From: Peronospora farinosa
Lineage: Eukaryota > Oomycota > Peronosporomycetes > Peronosporales > Peronosporaceae
Assembly (NCBI GenBank): GCA_947646735.1
Contig: CANTFK010000991.1
Coordinates: 186,001-250,000 of the forward strand
Reading direction: 5' to 3'
Length of the DNA stretch: 64,000 nt
The position numbers were made by a program, and so were the translations under genes. Below are positions 9,433 to 21,300 of this stretch, in pieces (the stretch's first letter is position 1; every line of letters starts with the position of its first letter). The notes beneath the pieces were generated by a model. The model was not told where the DNA came from. It was given only the letters and a program-made list of their open reading frames with translations, and did not search any database.

Positions 9433-11641
9433 CCTCGTCGCCTGATCGGCCGCGACGCTCGACTCACAGTCAACGTAACCATCTTCTCGTTAGAATGATG
9501 TGGATATGTGATCTGTTCTGGATCAACATACCGTTTCAGACGACCCACGTAGAATACGGACGGCGTCTTCATATACGGTGGGAGAGTGAGTCTATAATAT
9601 AGGTCTCCAACTTCTTCAACCACTGTAAAGAGCCCAATGAATCGGGGCAATAGCTTAGTGGTACCACCAGGTAGTACAGAAATTGCATGTTTAGGTAGGG
9701 TAGCAGTACTTAATAGCACTTTGTCCCCCACACTAAAGTGTTCATTGTTTTTGCGACCATGCTGGTCTGCATATTGTTTTTGCTTGTTCTGTGCGCTTGC
9801 CATTGCGTCACGGACTCTACGTGAAATGGCGAATTGCTCATTCACGAAGCGCTGAGATTCGCTCACGCTTTTAGCATCCAGCTCGCCTATGACGCCTCCA
9901 AGAGGTCGTTCATGGGTCGACGCTGTTGATAACACTATGGTGTCATCGTCAAGGAGCACTGGCATTTCTTGCCGTGCCTCCTTTGTGACACCTATAGGCG
10001 ACGTGACCACTGCTAAATTAGCAGTGTCACTAGGGCAACCTTGGCCCTCTTTGGCATTCGCACCGAGCGAAGTGAGGGGCCCTCCCCCACTAAGACTCGG
10101 GCTGCGTACAAACGAGACTGGCGTTCGAGGATGACGCAGTCCGTTAATGTAAAACGGTGTTTCACCCGTACTGGCGTGAACACTGTTATTAATAGCGAAC
10201 TCCACGAATGGCAATTGCTTTCTCCATTCTATAGGAGTCGCTATTGTACGCAACACATCCGCCACGACTCGATTGGCCCGTTCTGTTTGGCCATCGGTCT
10301 GGGGATGATCAGCGGTTGACATGTGGAGCTTGCTACCCAGCTGCTCGAACACATGTCGCCAAAAACCCGACGTAAAACGCGGATCCCGGTCCGATACTAT
10401 GGACTCGGGCATCCCGTGTAGTCGATACACGTGATCCAGGAACAAGAGGGCAGCCTCTTTTCCTGAGATCTTCGTGCTACATGGTGCCAAATGCACCATC
10501 TTGCTCAGTCGGTCTACAAAGACGACGAGCCCCGTCCTGCCTTTATGGTCAGGCGGTAAGCCAAACATGAAGTCCAAACTGACCGACTTCCAACATTCAG
10601 TTGGAATCGGCAGTGGCTTCAGTGGCGCACTGTTTGAGGGTGCAGGCTTTATGCGCTGACACTCTTCGCAAGAGCAAATATAGTTGGCCACCCAACGATA
10701 TAGGTGGGGCCACCCCCAAAATTCCTCTGACACTCGTAAGAATGTCGTTTCACGGCCCAGATGCTTACTAGATGGCGGATCATGGCACTCGTGAAGTATC
10801 ATCAGCTTGAGATCTGTGTCATGAGGAACATAGATTCTCGAGGGATCACAGGGTGACAGCTGATGCCATAACAGGCCATCACTGTAACTAAAGCGATTTA
10901 ACTTCGCTTTGAGGTGCGACGGAAGGGTAACCTTTCGTCCACCAAAATGATCCAACAGCAGGCGACAATGTTCGTCCTGACTGTAACACTCCTTGATATC
11001 GGAGGCCATTGAGCTCGTCACATGGTAGGCCTTCATGGCTGCCAAGGTTGACGACTCAACTTGTGCTTTCGCACGAGACACACTATCCTGGTGTCTTGCC
11101 TCGAAGTCTGGTCTGCGCGATAACGCGTCAGCCAAGACATTCGACTTACCCGGCTTATATTCAACTTTGAAATTAAATTCAGAGAAGAATGTTAGCAGTC
11201 TCGCCATTCTCGGCGAGAGGTGCGGTGAATTTATAGCGGTCCGCAGTGATGCGTGATACGTATAAACCACAAAAGGTTCGGTGCCCAAGAGGTGCACCCG
11301 AAACTTTACAAGGGCATACTTAATTGAAAGTAGCTCCTTGTCATGCACAGGGTAATTCAGCTCTGCTGATTTCAAAAGCCGAAACTGATAAGAAATGACA
11401 CGGTCAACGCCGTCGTCATCCTTCTGCATCAGCGCGCTGCCGATTGCAAAATTGCTTGCATCGCAGACGACGCTAAAGGGCTTATCCGCGTCTGGCGCAA
11501 TGCCAAGACCGGTGCCTCTACAAGAGATTGCTTCACTGAAGTTAACGCATCTTCTTGTTCCTTTGACCAAGTCCCTTCTGCATCTTTTTTAAATGGTCAG
11601 ACAACGGCTTGGTCTGCTCCGCATAATTCTTGCTGTACTTA
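9408..11641 (-). pseudogene. RNase H and integrase of element D
   Basis: A 720-codon frame with RNase H (VCDASNFAIGSAL), the HHCC zinc domain (HECHD to CEEC), and an integrase core with a complete triad: SLDFMFGL, VSDRDPRFTS and DGQTERANRV. The GPF/GPY-like segment (LLPRFIGLFTVVEEVGD) follows. In RNase H the expected TDHASL reads TYHASL, which loses an acidic residue retained in D2. The frame is offset from the RT frame by an indel near 11641, shared with D2, and ends at a frameshift before the chromodomain, also shared. Confidence 0.88.
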
Positions 11642-11650
11642 TGCAAGTAA

Positions 11651-13249
11651 TTAGCGATCCCAAGGAATTGGCGCAGATCCTTCACGTGTCGTGGAACTGT
11701 CCATTCTTTGATAGCCTTCTATCTTTTCTGGGTCTGCTCGTACACCATGTGCACCTACGATGCAGCCCAGTACAGGTATCTCGGGGACCCCTATTACGCA
11801 CTTTTGCAAGTTCACGTATAATTTGGCGTCACCCAGAGTCTGCAACACAGCGTCTAAATGACGCTTGTGCGACTCTATCGCGCTCAGACCGTCCTCCGCC
11901 CTATGCACGAATAAATCGTCAAAGTAATGGGGCGCGTAGGCACGGTGCTGACGCATCACGTGAGCCACTACTCGGTTGAATGTTGCCGGAGCATTTTTCA
12001 ACCCTTGTGGCATCACAAGCCACTCCCACAGCATACCGCTTGGGGTGCTTACTGCCGTTTTGGCTACATCGGTATCTCTCATGAGAACTTGATAGTAGCC
12101 ATCCTTCAGATCCAACGCGGAAAGGAAAGTTGACTTTCCCATGGAATTCAACAAGACATCTTTCCGCGGGATCGGCGTTTGAGCTGGAATGGTGGCCGTG
12201 TTCAGCTTGTTATAAGCATGAACCACGCGCCATCCACCTGTTGCTTTACGCACACAGAAGGTCGGGCTGCAGTGAGGCGACTTGCTCTCACGTACATGTC
12301 CCGCATTAGCTCGCTTGTCGAAGAACTCATCGATGTAATCGACTTGTTCCTTCGGCAACGGCCATTGACTGGTCACACAATACTTGGTGCCAGGCTCCAG
12401 GTCAATTTCGTGCCTGATGCCCCTATCGGCCGGTAGGCGGCTCGGCACTTCTGCTGGAAACACATCACGGTGTTTCCACAGAACATCGTAGAACGGGCTG
12501 TCCTTCAAGGCATCCCAGCCTTGAGCAGCGAACCGTTTCTTTTTTTCGGTCTCCAAGACGCTCTCATCCATTGTGGATGAAGAGCAACAGTCCACCACGT
12601 TCTCTTCTGGAACTGGTGCGACTATCTCGTGGATCTTTCCTTCCTTTAGTTCGGACAGGAACAGATCCCACGTCATCTCCGAGAGATTTACTATCTCCTC
12701 GGCAGATGCCAAGACAAGTTGGAGCACCTCAACTGAGGATGCCTCCGGCGTTTTGTCTTCGACGGCCTCGAACAACTCGTTCGTAGGTCCGTTCTGTTGG
12801 ATCGAGACTGATCCAAGGGTCACTCGTTTCGACGTGCCCTTGATCGTCTTAATACGTCTGGTGCTCGTTCTTCGAGTCACCACGACCTTTGACCTGGAAG
12901 AAGGTGTCGTTGCTATCTCAGCTAACGTACTCCTTCCAACCGCACCAGGCTCTTGGCTATGTGCCGGTTCTTGTGGCGCTTGACTTCCTGTCAGCCCACG
13001 ATCAACTGCCACAGGCTCTCGGCTCTGTGCAGGACTATTGGACGCATGACTACCTGTCATCGCCCCATTCACTACACCAGTCTTTTCGACCTGGGTAGGA
13101 ATATGTGTCACCTGGCTTTCCGCCAGTGCACTTCCAACTACACCACTCCTTTCGAGCTGGGTAGTTCCTGGTGTCGATTGACATACCTTCATCGCACCCT
13201 CGACTGTGTTGGACACAGCATCAGTCACATAAGCCTCTCGCAAGAGCAC
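11651..13249 (-). pseudogene. Repeat linker and reverse transcriptase of element D
   Basis: A 532-codon frame. The first 110 residues or so are a tandem-repeat linker with units around TGVVNGAMTGSH and EPVAVDRGLTGSQ. The RT follows with YCVTSQWPLP, SALDLKDGYYQ and YFDDLFVH, so both catalytic motifs are present. It ends prematurely after a frameshift (GYQRMDSSTTREGS) that is identical in D2, so the break predates both copies. Confidence 0.88.
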
Positions 13250-13299
13250 ATCCTTTCCGGTGTCTTGCGTGGAGCTAGCGACTGTGCGTGTACGCCAGT

Positions 13300-13690
13300 C
13301 TATCCATGGTTAGTGTTTAGCCAACTAAGGCATGCCTAGGATGAGGTCGTACGGACTCTCCATACCTAGCACTGTGAGCTTCTCTTTACAAGAGAAGCCA
13401 CTAAAACTGAAGGCGAGTTCAACTTGAACTCCCTCCGATTTGACGAGCGCGCCGTTCGCTAAACGAACGGTCGCCTCTTCTCGCTTGCCATCCTGGCAAA
13501 GCGACTCATAACTCGCCGGTCTCGTTTTTAGAGCCGCGAGTTTCCACAAAGTTTTGTGATGCACCCAAATTCACGAGAAGGGTCATCACTTGTTCATAGC
13601 CTCGTTCTCGAGCGCTATAGACCAAAAGGGTTGAGGTCCGACCTTTCGGAACCTCAGGGACTATGCTACCCATTTGTTCGATCCCTCTCT
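13300..13690 (-). pseudogene. Protease of element D, active site altered
   Basis: The region encodes a retropepsin fold with the second motif LILGMP, but the active-site triplet, DSG or DTG in retropepsins, reads NLG (LVNLGASQNF, near 13590). The same change is in D2. Stops follow at the expected Trp after LGMP and a few codons later. The chain is broken into two phases around 13560. Without the aspartate the protease cannot work, so this family would need a protease from elsewhere. Confidence 0.78.
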
Positions 13691-13704
13691 ACTTAGGGGT
13701 AGCT

Positions 13705-13938
13705 TCAGAGTCCGCGACAGTAGGGCATCCCGCCCCTACTGCGCTCCTGCATTTCCCGACTGTCGGAGGCCAAATCTGAGCCCGTGCGACGTGCACGGTT
13801 CTTCGAACCATCCTTCGGGTTGGGAGACCTTTTGCTGGCTGCCTTAGCACCAGCAGCTACTTTGGCATAGCAGCGAGCCATCATATGGCCTCGCTTGCCG
13901 CACTTGTAGCAGATCACATCTGCATTGCCTAACTCCAT
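13705..13938 (-). pseudogene. Gag zinc knuckle of element D
   Basis: A complete CCHC knuckle, CYKCGKRGHMMARC, in a basic Lys/Arg/Ser-rich context, ending with the junction peptide GGMPYC just before the protease, at the place where A, B and C have (G)RAPYW. It is out of phase with the capsid part upstream. D2 has the same sequence and the same break (40279-40512). Confidence 0.82.
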
Positions 13939-14773
13939 AGGAGTGGCATCAGACCTCTCGGACGACGCCTGTAGTAGGCTGTCGCCGAGGCGCTGTTGTA
14001 GGATTGCTCCTCAACTAAGGCAATATCAATTGCCTCTTCCATCGTCGCTGGCACCTTTCTGAAAAGGTCCTGACGCGATAGGCCGTGCCGTAGACCATTC
14101 ATGAACGTGGTCACCTTAATACGTTCCGGTATCGGTTCCCCATTATTGGACGCCGACAGCGAACGCATCTCCTGCACAAATTCTTGCAGAGAGCGTTTCG
14201 CCTGTCGTGCTTCAAAGAAGCGCGTCATAAGCAACACTTCGTTGTTAGGCGGCTGATACATGGTGCAAATCTTTGTTTTGAAAGATAGTCCATGATAGAA
14301 ACGCATCAGCATTTTCCATTAGCGAAGAGTATGCCCACTCTGACGCTTTGCCACGCAAGTTGGACATGGCATACGACACCATCCTGGTGTCGTCTTCGAT
14401 GAGCGGAGCCACTCCACATTGCTCAACTGCTAATAGCCAGCGAATAATCGTGTGAGGGCTAGTTCCATCGAGCTTCGGAGGGTCCATCCAGATGAGCCTC
14501 GGTTGAGTAGGCCGGGCAGAGAGCGTCTCAACAGTTCTGTTGAGCGCCTCATTACGTGCCTGCTCAAGCCTAAGCTCATCCTGAGTCTTAGTGATGGACT
14601 CAGCGGTGGATTGGCTGTTTACCTCGGACGCGTTTCTACGCTGTCCGAGCACAAACGCCACAAATTGCTCCAACTGAGCAACATGTTGCTCAGGAGGACA
14701 ATGCAAGAGGTTGACCAGGGCTTGTTCGCCAAGTCCCTACGCCATATGCTCTGCCAACTCCTATGATGTTGAG
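13929..14773 (-). pseudogene. Gag capsid region of element D
   Basis: Two overlapping phases (14245-14706 and 13929-14312) give an N-terminal coiled section (HVAQLEQFVAFVLGQ, ELRLEQARNEALNRT) and a capsid part (RGKASEWAYSSLM, FFEARQAKRSLQEFVQEMRSLS, TTFMNGLRHGLSRQDLF). D2 shares the phase break. Upstream in phase, the expected ATG-GCG-CAG reads ATG-GCG-TAG near 14735, an early stop specific to this copy. Gag would build the particle. Confidence 0.78.
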
Positions 14774-14861
14774 AGAGGTGAAGGAAGGCACTCCATTTCA
14801 TATTAAGGACCATGTCAACCACACGCACGATCAGAGAGACGGGTCGTGGGAAGGACTACTA

Positions 14862-14870
14862 GTGCTACCA
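14862..14870 (-). promoter_or_regulatory. Primer-binding site of element D
   Basis: TGGTAGCAC on the minus strand, two bases after the 5' LTR end, identical to the sites in A, D2 and C. Confidence 0.65.
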
Positions 14871-14872
14871 AG

Positions 14873-15442
14873 TGTAGACGGGCACACACCTTACGCACAA
14901 GCGAGGAAGCGGTCAGACCGTCTTACCTTCGCGTGCGAGGGTGGTTAGGAGGTTGGTCAACTGATTAATCAGTCGTACCACCAGTTGTCTCTCGCTTAAG
15001 CGATATTGCAACGAACTTCTAAGACAAGAAGGCACCGACGTCAAGTAGAAGCTTTTTAGCTTCTCGTGCGCGGTGCTTTGGATTTAGCAAATTCAAGACT
15101 GAGCTATATTTAATTAATTATAACTAAATATATGTTTTAACTACTGATTGGCTATATAGGTATATAGATCGGATACGCGACTCTTTAGAAGCGTATCCTG
15201 TCGCATGATCTTAAATCTAGATTTAAGATCGCAACTGACGTCCTTCTGAGACGTCGCGATGCCTAGCTTCAACTAGCGTCATCCCTTCTCATGTGAATCC
15301 ATCAATGGATATCACATTCACGAGGGTGGATCACATTTGTGTATCGCACCCAAGTGACTGGTCAAAAGTAATCATGGATACTTTTAGACCAAACATTAAG
15401 TATATTTCTTAATGTTTACGTGTAACTAGGTACCCTGTTACA
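14873..15442 (-). repeat. 5' LTR of element D
   Basis: 570 bp, TGTAACAG...GTCTACA on the minus strand, followed by the GTATA duplication. It lacks the 30 bp found near the end of the 3' LTR. Confidence 0.92.
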
Positions 15443-15447
15443 GTATA

Positions 15448-16191
15448 TATATATATATTTCGTCGGACATCCATCTACAGGAGTGGGTATCATGACTATA
15501 ATTTGTATTGTATAATCTATATGATATCTCCATCCATCATGCTATATCATGCTATATAATTAAGTGGAAAATGCACGAAACGACGGGTACACGTTGAGTT
15601 CCATACCCATCACTTCACCATAGCCGACCCTATCTTTTAAGTAAAAATGCATATATATACTACTTCGCACTGTCGGAATGACCGGTGAATGCCCTAACGA
15701 AACGCTGCGTTAAAATTGCCCATATGAGTACACATTGACCTTTATATCATCATCTAAATGTAGTCAACAAAACGGTTAAGCAATGATATAGAGGTCAGTA
15801 TATTACCAGCGTCGACTCGCCCACCATATCCGTCGGAATGACGGGTATACACCCTAGCAAATTGCGGCGTTTAACATGCCAAAATTTGTTACTTTGCACC
15901 ATCAGAACGACGGGTGAACACCATAATATGGTGAGTCGATGAAACATGGTGCAATCGTCTATCGATTCACTAGGGTGTAGGCATCATCTAAATGCAAATG
16001 ACTGTATATTAACGCGTTACAGAAATTCGCTAATGTGTACCCGGTGGAACGACGGGTTTACATTGACCTGAATACACATTGACTTCAATCCCTATTAAAT
16101 TCCTAATTCAAAATGATGTTCTAAGCAGAGTGATTGACCAGTATACATGTACTGTAGGGGTATCCGTCGAATCGACGGGTAAATACCCTCG
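15448..16191 (+). mobile_element. Helitron H1, 3' part
   Basis: Continues H1 after element D; the junction reads through when D and one GTATA are removed, matching the order seen in H2 near 18250. It contains hairpin motifs and ends with CCGTCG-AAT-CGACGG (16164-16178), nine bases and CTCG, a one-base variant of the Helitron CTRR end. H2 starts three bases later. Confidence 0.72.
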
Positions 16192-16194
16192 TCT

Positions 16195-19007
16195 TCTATA
16201 TAATAAAAGAATACTGTCCGTCCGTCCGTCCGTCCGTTTGATCCTTTTCCGGCATTCGGATTGGCTACTTTTGCATAATTCGCTCATTTTGCATTGGCTG
16301 ATATTGCATTATTTGCTAATTTTGGATTGGCTGATTTTGCATTTTTGGCTCATTTGCAATGGCTGACTATGCATTTTTGTATTGATTGTTACATGTGCAG
16401 ATATCCATAACAGAGTGTCCATATGTCGTGCTTCTATCTATAAACACTGATATACGAAACGATTGCACACATACGTGTTCATATTTGATATAAACACAGC
16501 TTATTTATAAATATAAGATGAGACATGCTTTATAATCGTTTTAATTTATGGGCTCAGTGCTTTATTAATACACTAGAAAGGTGGCAAAAGCAAGCGTTTT
16601 CATCAGGTTGTATTAAATTGCTTACAATAAGTGATGTGACCCATATGTGTTGTATTTGCATTTTGTATAGATTGTTACGTAAGCAGAATTCATAATTTGA
16701 TTTAGTCCATCCCTGGGTGTCCACATCACGTGCTTCTATCTATAAATTGAATATACGAAACGATGGCACACATAAATGTTCATATGTATCATTACATATT
16801 GCAATATCAAACATAGCTTTTTTAAAAGAGTAGATGAGACACATACTTTCACTTCGTTTTTCAAACATGGGCTCCGTGCTCATATAATTCACTTAAAGTG
16901 GCAAAAGCAAGCGTAGTTATCGGGTTCAAGTGGATGCAGTTACAATAAAGCAAATCGAGTCAAATGTAATGCATCATACTTATTCATTTACCTGAGTCAA
17001 TAGGACATTCTACATGACGGGCTTACATCTACCTTTATACCGATAAATTTACCTTATTAAACCGCATATATAGATGTAAAGAGATGGGTACGAAAATCAA
17101 AAGACAGACTTCGCTTACTGTGTCCGTTGGAACGACGGGTACACATGGTCCTGCGAAACGACAGGTACACATTGACCAGCGTCGACAGGTAGACGTTGAC
17201 TTTCATACTTATTGACTTCATATGTAGCAATTACCTGACTTAACCAGAATGATTAGTGGGTACGACAATTATTTAGCCGATGTTTGCTTACCATGTCCGT
17301 CGGGGCGATGAGTGAGCATCCCTATTTTAAGATATATGGTGGGCCAGGGTACTATCAGCGTAGAATCGCGCCCCTATCCGACGGAACAATGGGCACTACC
17401 AAAAGCTGCACACAGGCAAAAAGTTGTATCTAAAATTGATTGACGCACATAGAAAAAATAACATTCGGTCCTGTATACATAATTACATTGATATATTCGG
17501 TCCGCACGCTACTATTCGTCGGAACGACGGGTCCACATCGAGCCTTATATTCATCACTTTACCTTGATATTGTAAGGTAAAATGTTGGGTTCGAAGGTCA
17601 AAAGACGAATTTTAGTCACCATGTCCGTTAAAACGACGAGTACACATTGACCTTTATATCATCATTTTAATGTAGTCAACCAAAATGGTAAAACGATGAC
17701 TAAAGGTCAGTATATTACCAGCGTCGACTCGCGCACCATATCCGTCGGTATGACGGGTATACACCCTAGCAAATCGCGGCGTTTAACATGCCAATATATT
17801 ATACTTTGCATCATCAGAACGACGGATGAACACCATAATATGGTGAGTCGATGAAACATGGTGCAATCGTCTATCGATTCACTAGGGTGTAGGCATCATC
17901 TAAAAATAAATGACTGTATATTAACGCGTACCATAAATTCGTCAATTTGTACCCGGTGGAACGACGGGTTTACATTGGGCTGGATACATATTGACTCTAA
18001 TACCTATTAATCTACCAAATATCACCTGATATTCTAAGCAGAGTGATTGACCAGTATACATGTACTGTAGGAGTATCCGTCGGAACGAGGGGTCAAACCG
18101 TATGTAAAGCAAACTACTTTTCAAAGGAAAGTGATAAATCCAAATACTGTCAGCGTAGAATTTGTGCACCTTTCCGTCGGAACGACGGGTGAACACCATT
18201 ACTTATTTGCATTAACGCAAGCACATTTCCATCTTTTTAATTTTAATTAGTAATTTACTATGAGGTAACGCAATAAAATTCGTCGGACATCCACTATAGA
18301 AATGGGTATCATGACTGAAACTTGTAAAGCAAATCTATATAATAACTCCGTCCATCATGCTATAATAATAAACAAAAAGTTCACGGAACGCGTGTACACA
18401 TTAAGCTTCATACCCATCACTTTATAGAGTCATCCTGGATATTCTAAATAATAGGAAATAGGTATGAACATTTACAGGCACCATGTCCGTCGGAACGACA
18501 GGTGTAAATCCTATATTGGACAATATACTATCAGCGTAGGGTTCGCGTTCCTATTTGTCGGAGCGACGGGCACCATATAGCTGCGTTGAGTTCGCGCAGC
18601 GTTCCATCAAAACAACGTAATATTCTTAGTAGATAAACTATTTTGTGTAGACTTCGCGTACTTAAATTGTCGGAAAGGCGGGTAAGCACCCTAGCAAATC
18701 GCTGCATTTAAGATGCCTATATATGCTACTTTGCACCGTCGAAACGACGGGTGCACACCTTAATTTGATACAAACATCAGTCTATTTGCACTAATATAGC
18801 AAACAAAATTTTGTAACAGATCTTAGCATTAAAAAGATGTTTGACCATATTCAGTCCTTTATATAATAAAATCTAAAAATTTGGTCTGCGCGAACCTACC
18901 CGTCGGACGACGGGTGAACATCCTAGCGAATTGCTGCTCTTCATGAAGATGCCTACAGTGTATCTATTACTTTTCGCACCGTCGGAACGACGGGTGAATA
19001 TCCTAGT
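16195..19007 (+). mobile_element. Non-autonomous Helitron H2
   Basis: Starts TCTATATAATAAAAG followed by the CCGT tandem and closely repeats the H1 sequence (for example 16440-16990 against 6230-6780). At least eight hairpin-plus-tail motifs occur in it. It ends with CCGTCG-GAA-CGACGG (18979-18993), nine bases and CTAG (19003-19006). No coding frame of note. A non-LTR element is inserted at its last bases; H2's end is duplicated at 22240-22251. Confidence 0.78.
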
Positions 19008-19090
19008 ATGTTGTATGTAAACGCTTTACGCGAGCCGTCTTGCCACCAAAGTGGCTCAACTTCCGCATGCGTCGGGTTATCTCTCTCTTT

Positions 19091-21300
19091 CTACAAATCT
19101 CTCTCTCTCGGCCAGGGTCCATCAAGCGGCGTGTGCGCTACAAGAGCCTCTGTCAAGTCCTTCCAGGCTGCACGATCCTGTGCACAAAGGCGAAGGAGGT
19201 ACAGGTCTGGGGCACGTCGAAGGTGATGTCCTGCGGAAAGTGTCTGAAGGTCGGCATCGAGGACCATCGGTAGCGTTAGTCGGCGTCTGCCTCTCCATTT
19301 GCCGGTCTCGCTGGGGTTGAAGAAAGCTTCCATGAACCGGTATGCTGGAATGCATGCAGGTCTGCGGAGGATGTGGCCCTAAAGTCTCCATCGACTGCGA
19401 AGCAAGTGTAATCGGAGTGGCTGCGTCTTCGTACGGTCGTAGAGCTTCTCATTCGAAATCGTGGCTAAATAACGGACTCCGATCACTTTGCGGAGCTGTT
19501 GACGATAAAAACTCTCGAGGCTACGTAGGACGGAATCGGTGAGAGCCCAAATCCCGCAGTTGTAAAGCAGGATCGGCAAGACGTAGCAGTTGTAGAGGCG
19601 CAGGCGCGTAGCTTCCGAGGTCTTCGATGGCCGGAGCTAAACTTTCCACAGGCGGTGTAGTGCAGCAGTCGCTAAATTCTTGCGACGGGAGACGTCTTCG
19701 GCGTCTCCGAGGAGAGAACCTAAATTTACGCGTAATTCGCCAATCCTCATCCTTAGCACGAGTAATCCGGTTGGACAGCGCAGTTGTGCTGAGGTGTACG
19801 ATGGTGTGTTCGGTCTTGGACGTGTTCATCTGAAGTGATCATTTGGCTAGAACGGCAGGGGCTTCAGTCTCGATCAGGGTAGCTATGTCAGCGCTCTGAC
19901 AAATTAAGTCGGCGTCGTCGGCGTACACGATCATGTCGCGAGAAGATCGTGGGGAACGTCGAGCTGGCCGGATAGGTCTCGTAAAGCTGCTTCGAGGTAA
20001 ACAACAAAAAGAACGGGGGAAAGTGAGTCACCTTGGGGAGTACCTGTATTGCTCTCGAACGGGGAAAACAGGCGACTGCCGAGTCGAAGTGAGAGCATTG
20101 TTTCTCGTAGTACTAACCGGATCAGTCAAATTTCGTCGTCATCACGAAGTGGCTTGAGCACGGAGACAAGTTTGTCGCGGTTGACAGTGTCAAAAGCACG
20201 TGAGAGGTCGATTCCAAGAATATGGAAGCGTTCTTGGTATCTCTGAGCGCGTGCTGCTATCCACCTGTGAGCCCACACTGCATCGGCAGTGCTGCGACAG
20301 GGTCTGAACCTGCTTTGGTGCGGGGACAAATATTGTTTGACCTTGGGGGAGATGCGGCGTAGCACCACCAAAGAGATAGCCTTACGAATGCTGTTGAGTA
20401 AGACGATGGGACGAAGGGCGGCACATTGGCCAGCCGGCTTGTTTGGCTTGTGGAGTCCGAGAAAAATCCCGTCGCCCAGGTGGATATTGTCTCCGGTGGC
20501 GAGTCCGTGGTTGATGATGTCAGAGAGTGCTTGAGCTAGTAGCTCTGATCCATACTTGAGTAGCTCTGCAGGAATGGAGTCCGGGCCCGTTGCGCGTCCA
20601 TTGCGTAAGCGGCGGAACGCGCATTCGAGTTCAAAGGCGGTGATTGGATTGTTCAGGGGTCGTTTGACGCCGTCGTCGGCGACGGGCATGCGCGTGCGAT
20701 CGAAGAGCTGGTCCTGGAAGTGTTGCTTGATCTGGATACCTGCTTCTTGGCGGCTGAGTATATATTTACCTGTAGAGTCATGTAACGAGAGTGATGGCAA
20801 GCGCCGTCGGAAAAGGGCTCGCGTGGCTTCAAACATGTGAGTCGAGCGGTTCGACTGTTCAATGATAGCGAGTTTCTCGTCGATGAAATCCCCAGCAAGA
20901 GCTTTGCTGCGTTCTCAAATCCGATGCAGAAGTCGGTTGCGTTTGGTTAGTAGAACATTGACGTCTTGCGTGTGGTCGTTGTAGATGAGCTGCCGAAGTT
21001 GACGTTGTTCGTACGTGAGGCGAGAAAGCTCGGGATCCACCTCTTTGCCATGCTTAACAAGCGGCATGTAGCCAACAGAGTCCGCCGCGGCCTCAAGCGC
21101 AGAGTGAAGAGTGCTCGTACTTAGTTGATTCGTAGTTGTCCCTCTTTGCGGTAAGTCGGCGAGGTACACCTCGAGATATTCGCGGTACATGGTGCGGTAC
21201 GTGCTGTCACGGACAAGAAGATGTTTTGCTAGGCGCGTTTCAGCTTCGCTATCACGTGCTCGTTCTTGACGTCGGCTTAGTCCGCGTAAGGCGTGGAGGT
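19091..21300 (-). pseudogene. Reverse transcriptase and C-terminal part of the non-LTR element
   Basis: From 21300 a linker (RDSTYRTMYREYLEVYLADLPQ) leads to RT motifs NGRATGPDSIPAELL, PIVLLNSIRKAIS, FRPCRSTADAVWAHRW and IDLSRAFDTVNRDK (first catalytic Asp). Past a stop at 20126 follow TGTPQGDSLSPVLF and VYADDADL (near 19925). The tail has WALTDSVLRSLESFYRQQLRKVIG and NPSETGKWRGRRRL. Breaks occur near 20900, 20126, 19830 and 19520. Plus-strand frames in this interval are shadows. Confidence 0.85.

Larger units (their letters stand above)
7344..15442 (-). mobile_element. Ty3/Gypsy retrotransposon, family D, complete with TSD
   Basis: Complete minus-strand element: 3' LTR 7344-7941, 5' LTR 14873-15442, with a perfect 5-bp target duplication GTATA at 7339-7343 and 15443-15447. 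Order on the minus strand is gag, zinc knuckle, protease, linker, RT, RNase H, integrase, chromodomain. An extra plus-strand frame (7962-9335) lies between pol and the 3' LTR. Several pol frames are broken and most breaks are shared with D2. It is inserted in Helitron H1. Confidence 0.93.

Noticed and set aside
16079..16366. 95-codon frame spanning the H1/H2 junction
   Set aside because: It crosses two transposon ends and reads Ile/Leu/Trp-rich repeats of the Helitron 5' end; it is not a gene.
15800..18995. Recurrent GTCGGAACGACGG motifs as a CRISPR array or operator series
   Set aside because: Spacing is irregular and the motif is the Helitron terminal hairpin, repeated across H1-H4.
19008..20840. 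Several plus-strand frames across the non-LTR element
   Set aside because: They are opposite to clear RT and tail coding sequence and have no protein-like features.
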